A stretch of 64,000 nt of DNA from positions 228,289 to 292,288 of the forward strand of contig NZ_JBHVRO010000005.1 of NCBI RefSeq assembly GCF_042885655.1, read 5' to 3'. Positions 58,981 through 64,000 of the stretch are shown here, one piece after another. The stretch comes from Psychrobacillus sp042885655 (lineage in GTDB: Bacteria > Bacillota > Bacilli > Bacillales_A > Planococcaceae). The position numbers were made by a program, and so were the translations under genes. The notes beneath the pieces are model-generated. The model was given only the letters and a program-made list of their open reading frames with translations, had not been told where the DNA came from and ran no database searches. The stretch's first letter is position 1. Each line of letters begins with the position of its first letter.

Positions 58981-59880
58981 ATGAAATTATGGATTTATCC
59001 CCTTATGGTTGTTTTTGCAGCAAGCTGTTATGGTACTTTATCGACAATGGTGAAACTTGCAATTAGAGATGGTTATACAGCTTCTGAAGCCGTCTCGAGT
59101 CAGTATATTGTAGGTTTTCTTTTAGCTTTAGTTATATATTTAGTGACACAACGAAAGCTTCCACGTTTACACGGGGGATTTAAAATTATTTCCTTAGCAG
59201 GTATCTTTACTGCTACAACAGGAATTGTTTATGGACAGGCACTTATCTATCTACCGGCTTCTTTAGCAGTCGTTATGTTATTTCAATTTACATGGGTTGG
59301 TACGCTAATCGATTGTATTTTACGAAAACGGTTACCAACGAGACCAGAAGTTATTTCACTTATTATTTTATTTATCGGAACCATCTTAGCTGCCGGTGTT
59401 CTTGATGTCGATTTAAGTGGAATTGACTGGAGAGGCTGGGTATATGGATTTGCTGCAGCGGTATCTTTCTCAATTAATATGAATGTTAACACGAAGCAAG
59501 TGGAAGGAATGAATACGACGACTCGTCTATTATTTGTTTCTTTTATCGCTGCTGTAATGATTGCTTTCTTCCAAACACCTGAAATTGTATGGAACGGAAA
59601 ACTTTTTACTGAACCACTTCTGTTCTACGGATTGGCTCTTGGCTTACTCGGCATTATTGCTCCGATTTACTTGTTTGTAATTGCGGTACCAAAAGTGGGA
59701 GGCGCTATGTCATCTATTTTAAGTGCAATGGAGTTACCAGTAGCTGTTATCGTTTCGGTTTTAGTCTTAAGTGAGGCTCTTTCAGGATTACAAATTATTG
59801 GTATTGTCGTTATTTTACTTGGCATGTGTATACCAACAGTCGCTAGTATTTTGAAAAGTAAAAAACGCCAAACACATTAG
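58981..59880 (+). CDS. EamA/DMT-family transporter
   Basis: The 299-residue protein has ten membrane segments in two EamA halves (ASCYGTLSTMVKLAIRDGYT at the start; LGLLGIIAPIYLFVIAVPKV near residue 220; ILSAMELPVAVIVSVLVLSE near residue 245). Members export amino acids or other metabolites. Pairing with a GNAT enzyme suggests modification and export of a common substrate, which is inference. A family A repeat follows the stop. Confidence 0.9.
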   Translation: MKLWIYPLMVVFAASCYGTLSTMVKLAIRDGYTASEAVSSQYIVGFLLALVIYLVTQRKLPRLHGGFKIISLAGIFTATTGIVYGQALIYLPASLAVVMLFQFTWVGTLIDCILRKRLPTRPEVISLIILFIGTILAAGVLDVDLSGIDWRGWVYGFAAAVSFSINMNVNTKQVEGMNTTTRLLFVSFIAAVMIAFFQTPEIVWNGKLFTEPLLFYGLALGLLGIIAPIYLFVIAVPKVGGAMSSILSAMELPVAVIVSVLVLSEALSGLQIIGIVVILLGMCIPTVASILKSKKRQTH

Positions 59881-59884
59881 TTAA

Positions 59885-60035
59885 TAAAAAAACTAAAACG
59901 ATATACCATTTCAGAACACTCTTCTATGGTGCTTTGGCCTATATCAGCCACCACTATTACCATGAGAATTCAAAAGGATCGTGAAGTGACTAGCTCACTC
60001 CACGATCCTTTTGTTTGGTGGCTAGTGTTTATCCT
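59885..60035 (+). repeat. Family A repeat, copy 6
   Basis: Contains GGTGCTTTGGCC, CCACTATTACCA, hairpin 1 with arms AAAAGGATCGTGAAGTGA (59972-59989) and TCACTCCACGATCCTTTT (59995-60012), and an outer stem AGCCACCA/TGGTGGCT. Hairpin 2 is absent. Confidence 0.78.
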
Positions 60036-60055
60036 TGACCTGCCCAAAATAAGTA

Positions 60056-60952
60056 TTACATAAAAATTGAAAAATCTAGAATTCCTGCGTACGGTACATT
60101 GTTCTGTATTTTTTTCTCTAAATCTTGCAATGTATACTTCTGCCATTCTTCTAAGTTGGACAAATCCCACTTGCGAATAAATAATTGATATAAAAAAATC
60201 TCTCTCAGCTTTAGGAAGATAGGAATTTGTTTAATAGTATCCTCATGAAGTAGATTTTCTGATTGATACCCCATAAAGAAATGACCCATAAAAGTCTCAT
60301 TGAAATTATCTGCATTGCTATTGTAAGCATTATGTTGCCAGTGTGCATGATAGAATGAAACCGCAATATCTTGAGCATACCAATTATAAGAACATTCATC
60401 GAAGTCAATCGTAGTTATAGTATCATTTGTAATGATTAGATTACCCTGATGAAAATCATTATGAATCAATCCAAATGTATCCGGCGAATACTTGTATGTA
60501 CATAGTTTTATCATTAAATGGTCGTAGTTCTCTCTTATCCAAGGAAGTGAACCTTCTCTTATACCAAATACATCTGGATTTTCAACTGTCCATACAGGCC
60601 TATTTATTTCATCAACCTTATATTGTTTGGATAGAGCATGCATCCTTCCTAATACCCTTCCCCACAGTTCAAATGTCTTTACATTCCAATGAAGTTCATT
60701 GGTAACATCCATTTCATCGCCCTTAGTAAATTCAAAATACGTTTTTACTCTTCCATCTTCATACCCTACAGTCATTTCTGGCTTCGACATAGCGACTCCA
60801 TGTTCATGTAAAAAATTCATCCATTCGATTTCCTGCAAAACCATTTCTTTTGTCTTCTTTTTATTAGAAATCCTAACTACTTTTCCCTCCTCCTCAAGAT
60901 GAAATATATCATTATGAAATCCCCCATCCAACCTGATACGCTTTTCTGCCAT
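60056..60952 (-). CDS. Aminoglycoside-phosphotransferase-fold kinase
   Basis: The 298-residue protein has the APH/choline-kinase active site: GLIHNDFHQGNLIITNDTIT near residue 164 (catalytic Asp in HNDFHQGN) and TIDFDECSYNWYAQDIAVSF near 183 (metal-binding Asp in IDFDEC). The N-lobe contains the ATP-binding strand-loop region (GGFHNDIFHLEEEGKVVRIS). Relatives phosphorylate homoserine, hydroxy-amino acids or drugs; no resistance phenotype should be assumed. It is monocistronic. Confidence 0.9.
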   Translation of the reverse strand: MAEKRIRLDGGFHNDIFHLEEEGKVVRISNKKKTKEMVLQEIEWMNFLHEHGVAMSKPEMTVGYEDGRVKTYFEFTKGDEMDVTNELHWNVKTFELWGRVLGRMHALSKQYKVDEINRPVWTVENPDVFGIREGSLPWIRENYDHLMIKLCTYKYSPDTFGLIHNDFHQGNLIITNDTITTIDFDECSYNWYAQDIAVSFYHAHWQHNAYNSNADNFNETFMGHFFMGYQSENLLHEDTIKQIPIFLKLREIFLYQLFIRKWDLSNLEEWQKYTLQDLEKKIQNNVPYAGILDFSIFM

Positions 60953-61132
60953 CCTGTTTTTTCCCCCTCATCTCAATATCTATTCGAAGATGTCTATAGA
61001 TTACTTTATCACAAAGTTTATACAACCAAAGTAAAACTGAGGACATCTAACAGATGTCCTCAGCATTATTTTTATCACTTTATCCGCTTTTACTTATAGG
61101 GGTAACTATATGAGTTGAAGATGAACGAATAT

Positions 61133-62512
61133 TTACAGCTTATTTAATCGGACAATTGCTTTTGTTCCATGAGGCTCTACATTATCAAATGATAGTACCC
61201 CGTTATGCGACTCTATAACCTCTTTTACAATCGCCAGGCCAAGTCCACTTCCCTCGATTTGTGTGGAACGTGCAGTATCTTCTCGATAAAAATGCTCTGT
61301 CCATTGCTCATAATCTGTGTTTTTATTACCAATTCCTGTGTCTTGTATCGTAACAAACACATACTCCCCCGATTCTATCAGTGAAACTTGTATCTCACCA
61401 GGGGAATAGTTGTATTTAATCGCATTTGAAAGGAGATTTTCCCAAACATACTCCAACATCTCTCTTTCTCCTAATATTTCTACGTTTTTTAGTTGCAAAT
61501 TAATAGAAATATCTTTTTCATTCACTAACCATCGAAACTTCTGAATAACTTGTTTTAATTGTTCGTCTAAGTGATAAGTTTCTTTCTTTGTGCGATTATT
61601 TGCTTGATCAAATGAAGTAAGAACTAACAATTGCTTCATTACACTGGATAAACGCTTCGCTTCTTTTTGAATGATCGATGTGTATTTCAAATGCTCCTCT
61701 TCATTTAACTTCTGGCTTTCAAGTAAAGTAGCATAGCCCTGTATATTTAATAAAGGCGTTTGAAAGTCATGCGACACCCTGGAGATAAATTCTTTTTTGT
61801 AGCGATCACTAGCTTCCAGTTGCTTCGCCATATTTCGAAAGCTATCTGCTAATTGGCCAATTTCATCTCGCTGATAAACTGGTATCGGTACTTGGAAATC
61901 TTCATTTGCAATTTTATTTGTCGCAATCGTTAATTTGGTTAATGGATCGATCATTTTCTTTGCTACGATTAACATTGCGATCACACTAATAACAATCATA
62001 GCTCCAGCAAGACCCCCTAATAGTAAATGGATCTCATTAAAAAGGAATTTAATATTAGGTCTTTGAAAAAGCGCATACTTTTTATTTTCAAATGTGAATG
62101 GTACCCCAACCGTATTAGTTAACTCATTAGAAAAAAAACCCGTAATAAACGTTTCTTTTGGAAACTCACGCATCCCATGATAAGTTTTTCCATTCAAAAC
62201 ACTTTCTACTACAGAATCACTAATAGTCTTAACTCGGAAATCGCCACCATAAGTGCTCTCTTTGCCATCTTCACTTTGGATATATATTTGATACCCTGTA
62301 TCACCAATCATTCGTAGAAGAGGCTCTAGATTCTTTATATGAGATGATTCAATGAGTTGGACAATTGATTCAGCAATTAATACATTTTTCGCATCATTTT
62401 TTTCTTTTAAATTTTGATGATAAAATGTATTCACAATCATAAATCCAATTGTCCCACTTGCAAACATAATGAGAAGTGTCATCCATAAAAATTTGCTATA
62501 CAAAGTTTTCAT
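61133..62512 (-). CDS. Sensor histidine kinase
   Basis: The 459-residue kinase has two membrane segments (residues 9-28 and about 165-186) flanking a 135-residue extracellular sensor. HAMP follows (ANEDFQVPIPVYQRDEIGQL), then HisKA with the phosphorylated His in FISRVSHDFQTPLLNIQGYA near residue 250, and the ATPase domain (YVWENLLSNAIKYN, TIQDTGIGN, EGSGLGLAIVKEVIESHNG). The signal is unknown. It overlaps the regulator gene by four bases. Confidence 0.93.
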   Translation of the reverse strand: MKTLYSKFLWMTLLIMFASGTIGFMIVNTFYHQNLKEKNDAKNVLIAESIVQLIESSHIKNLEPLLRMIGDTGYQIYIQSEDGKESTYGGDFRVKTISDSVVESVLNGKTYHGMREFPKETFITGFFSNELTNTVGVPFTFENKKYALFQRPNIKFLFNEIHLLLGGLAGAMIVISVIAMLIVAKKMIDPLTKLTIATNKIANEDFQVPIPVYQRDEIGQLADSFRNMAKQLEASDRYKKEFISRVSHDFQTPLLNIQGYATLLESQKLNEEEHLKYTSIIQKEAKRLSSVMKQLLVLTSFDQANNRTKKETYHLDEQLKQVIQKFRWLVNEKDISINLQLKNVEILGEREMLEYVWENLLSNAIKYNYSPGEIQVSLIESGEYVFVTIQDTGIGNKNTDYEQWTEHFYREDTARSTQIEGSGLGLAIVKEVIESHNGVLSFDNVEPHGTKAIVRLNKL

Positions 62513-63186
62513 ACACGGGTTCCTTCTAACTTATAACCGATTCCACGAACTGTAGTAATTTGACTATCTACTTTCATTTTAGAAAATCGTTCCCGTATCC
62601 GTTTAATATGCACACTTAATGTTTGTTCGTCTCCCCCGAAATCAATTCCCCATACTGCTTCTATTAATTGGTCACGTGTAAATACCTGATTCGGCTTGGA
62701 TGCTAGTTTCGAAAGTAATTCAAATTCTTTTAAAGGTAGAACTAAAAGCTCCTCTCCAACTTGCACCTCAAAACTCTTTCTATTAATTAACATATTTCCA
62801 ACTTGTATGTTGGCGTCACTTGTTTTATCAAATCTTCTTAGAATTGCTCGTATACGAAATAGCAATTCTTTTGGCTCAAATGGTTTTACTAAATAATCGT
62901 CAGAACCCGCTAAATAGCCTTTTTCTTTATCTTCTAATCGTCCTTTCGCAGTTAGTAATAATACAGGAATGTCATATCGCTCACGAATGAGTCTGGTTAG
63001 TGTTAAGCCATCCATTTCCGGCATCATTACATCGACTATCGCTAAATCAGGTACTTCCTTTTCAATTAAGGATAAGCCTTCTATTCCATTCGTTGCTTTT
63101 ATGACATGGTAGCCTGTCTTCGATAAATAAATTGATATTAAATCTAACGTATGTACATCATCATCTACTGCTAATATTACAACCAC
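62509..63186 (-). CDS. OmpR-family response regulator
   Basis: The 225-residue regulator has receiver residues Asp8/Asp9 (DDDVHTLDL), phospho-acceptor Asp52 (AIVDVMMPEMDG) and Lys in LLTAKGR near residue 100. A C-terminal winged helix follows (FELLSKLASKPNQVFTRDQL ... DEQTLSVHIKRIRERF). It is the first gene of a two-component operon; targets are unknown. Confidence 0.94.
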   Translation of the reverse strand: MVVILAVDDDVHTLDLISIYLSKTGYHVIKATNGIEGLSLIEKEVPDLAIVDVMMPEMDGLTLTRLIRERYDIPVLLLTAKGRLEDKEKGYLAGSDDYLVKPFEPKELLFRIRAILRRFDKTSDANIQVGNMLINRKSFEVQVGEELLVLPLKEFELLSKLASKPNQVFTRDQLIEAVWGIDFGGDEQTLSVHIKRIRERFSKMKVDSQITTVRGIGYKLEGTRV

Positions 63187-63461
63187 AGTTTACCTCCTTT
63201 TTTCGCATTCATACTTCATATTTTGGATCTTTCTATGTAATTCAGCAAGTAAAAGCAATCTAGAATTATTTAGTTTAAAATAAGGCTAGTTGTAAAATGT
63301 ATAGAAATTACTTCAAGCATAATTCATTTAAATGAGCATTCAATTAATTTGGATACAATTCAGATCATCTGTATATAAGACTGGATAGTTAATCAATAAA
63401 ACAATCTAGAGTTATTAAATCAATTTAAATTATTATACATAGTTAGTTATAAATGGTTCTT
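63187..63461. other. AT-rich spacer upstream of the two-component operon
   Basis: The 63187-63461 stretch contains only AT-rich sequence, including the presumed promoter of the response regulator. No gene or RNA was recognised in it. Confidence 0.5.
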
Positions 63462-63566
63462 CGAGACCAATTGTGCTCTACCCGAGACTAGTTCTACCAA
63501 ACTCAAGACTAATTTAACTGGTGCCGAGACCAGTTCACTCATACCCGAGACCAAATCTCGCAATTC
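63462..63566 (+). repeat. 21-bp degenerate tandem array, five units (array 2)
   Basis: CGAGACCA-type cores start at 63462, 63483, 63504, 63525 and 63546, an exact 21-bp period; the remaining bases of each unit vary. It is the opposite orientation of the array at 20952. It lies between the two-component operon and the rRNA terminator. Confidence 0.85.
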
Positions 63567-63689
63567 TCGCAATAAGGAGTTACCTCTATGTGAGATAGGT
63601 CAATTAATTAATCAATCAAGTAGTCCAACTTCACAATAGAATACTTTTGTCGTTACTTGGATTAAATCTGTTAATACTATTTTTCACAT

Positions 63690-63728
63690 AAAAAAAAGCC
63701 GCTACCGAATACTCGGTAACGACTTTTT
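63690..63728 (-). terminator. rRNA operon terminator
   Basis: On the minus strand AGTCGTTACCGA pairs with TCGGTAGCGGCT (two wobbles), followed by TTTTTTTT, five bases after the 5S gene. Confidence 0.92.
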
Positions 63729-63733
63729 ATAGT

Positions 63734-63849
63734 GCCTAGCGACGTCCTACTCTCACAGGGGGAAACCCCCAACTACCATCGGCGATGAAGAGCTTAACTT
63801 CCGTGTTCGGTATGGGAACGGGTGTGACCTCTTCTCCATCATCACTAGA
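63734..63849 (-). rRNA. rrf: 5S ribosomal RNA
   Basis: The 116-base minus-strand sequence matches Bacillus 5S rRNA: TCTAGTGATGATGGAGAAGA at the 5' end, GGTCACACCCGTTCCCATAC, CCGAACACGGAAGTTAAGCT, then GTGAGAGTAGGACGTCGCTA near the 3' end. It lies 62 bases after the 23S gene. Confidence 0.97.
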
Positions 63850-63911
63850 CAATGAGTGCTTGTTCACTCAAAACTGGATAAAAGACATTGATGTATGCAA
63901 ATTCATATTTG

Positions 63912-64000
63912 GTTAAGTCCTCGATCGATTAGTATTCGTCAGCTGCACGTGTCGCCACGCTTCCACCCCGAACCTATCTACCTCATCGTCTTTGAGGGAT
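63912..64000 (-). rRNA. rrl: 23S ribosomal RNA, 3' end (partial)
   Basis: Minus-strand sequence ending ATCGATCGAGGACTTAACC is the conserved 3' terminus of firmicute 23S rRNA, preceded by GGCGACACGTGCAGCTGACG. The rest lies right of the window, so the operon reads 16S-23S-5S leftward. Confidence 0.95.

Noticed and set aside
63462..63566. Possible CRISPR array
   Set aside because: The period is 21 bp with only an 8-10 bp imperfect core; CRISPR repeats are longer and nearly identical with spacers of about 30 bp, and no cas genes are present.

Overview
The window looks like a chromosomal segment of a low-GC, endospore-forming-type Bacillales bacterium. Gene content, AGGAGG-type ribosome binding sites, TTG/GTG starts, a ykkC (guanidine-I) riboswitch, a des-desK-desR cold-sensing cluster, PBSX-type phage genes and CsbD point to the Planococcaceae/Caryophanaceae side of Bacillales (Psychrobacillus, Sporosarcina, Lysinibacillus relatives). 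The genus is an inference; no species is claimed.

Left part (1-8,000). A tightly overlapping minus-strand operon reads bioY, acyl-CoA ligase, thiolase, two MaoC/hotdog proteins and an SDR reductase that runs off the left edge. A near-perfect BirA operator sits on its promoter, so acyl-chain enzymes are tied to biotin status. A broken AlbA_2/Schlafen-type gene abuts a fragment of another gene at a deletion scar. A TetR/SDR divergent pair and a squalene/phytoene-synthase family enzyme follow.

8,000-20,900. An SDR and a multidrug MFS pump lie downstream of a MerR regulator, with a 19-bp-spaced MerR-type promoter in between. Next come a large membrane protein, a 58-residue membrane protein, the guanidine riboswitch with ykkCD, another MFS pump, an HELGH lipoprotein, a GNAT enzyme, and an enolase-superfamily epimerase divergent from a winged-helix regulator.

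20,900-29,600. A repeat-rich stretch with an nhaC pseudogene, an M20 amidohydrolase with ywbE, a PhoX-like protein without a signal peptide, ppiB, an ArsR regulator with an SRPBCC-PDZ fusion, a UPF0145 protein, and a GntR regulator with a DUF1648-type membrane protein.

29,700-33,300. A compact prophage-derived module holds XRE repressor and ImmA on the plus strand, and XtrA, Xpf-like sigma factor, holin and LysM amidase on the minus strand. No head, tail or packaging genes are present, so it resembles a regulator-plus-lysis cassette.

33,800-49,100. dsdA, GNAT, trhO, a GlpQ-type lipoprotein, yqxD, a nitrate/sulfonate/taurine-type ABC importer, an M48 protease with ankyrin repeats, sbcDC, and putP with an in-frame TGA.

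49,300-64,000. des-desK-desR, a membrane-anchored unknown, a csbD-type gene with a SigB-like promoter, a metallophosphoesterase, an NAD(P)-binding protein, a CBS protein, yxlEFG homologues, GNAT-EamA, an APH-like kinase, an OmpR-type two-component system, then the 3' end of an rRNA operon (5S and the end of 23S, minus strand).

Three intergenic repeat families recur. Family A is a two-hairpin element whose stem sequences change between copies while pairing is kept. Family B is a GC-rich element of the kind common in Bacillales. The third is a pair of five-unit, 21-bp tandem arrays. Best candidates for something under-described: the BirA-linked acyl-CoA operon, the phage-derived lysis module, and family A.
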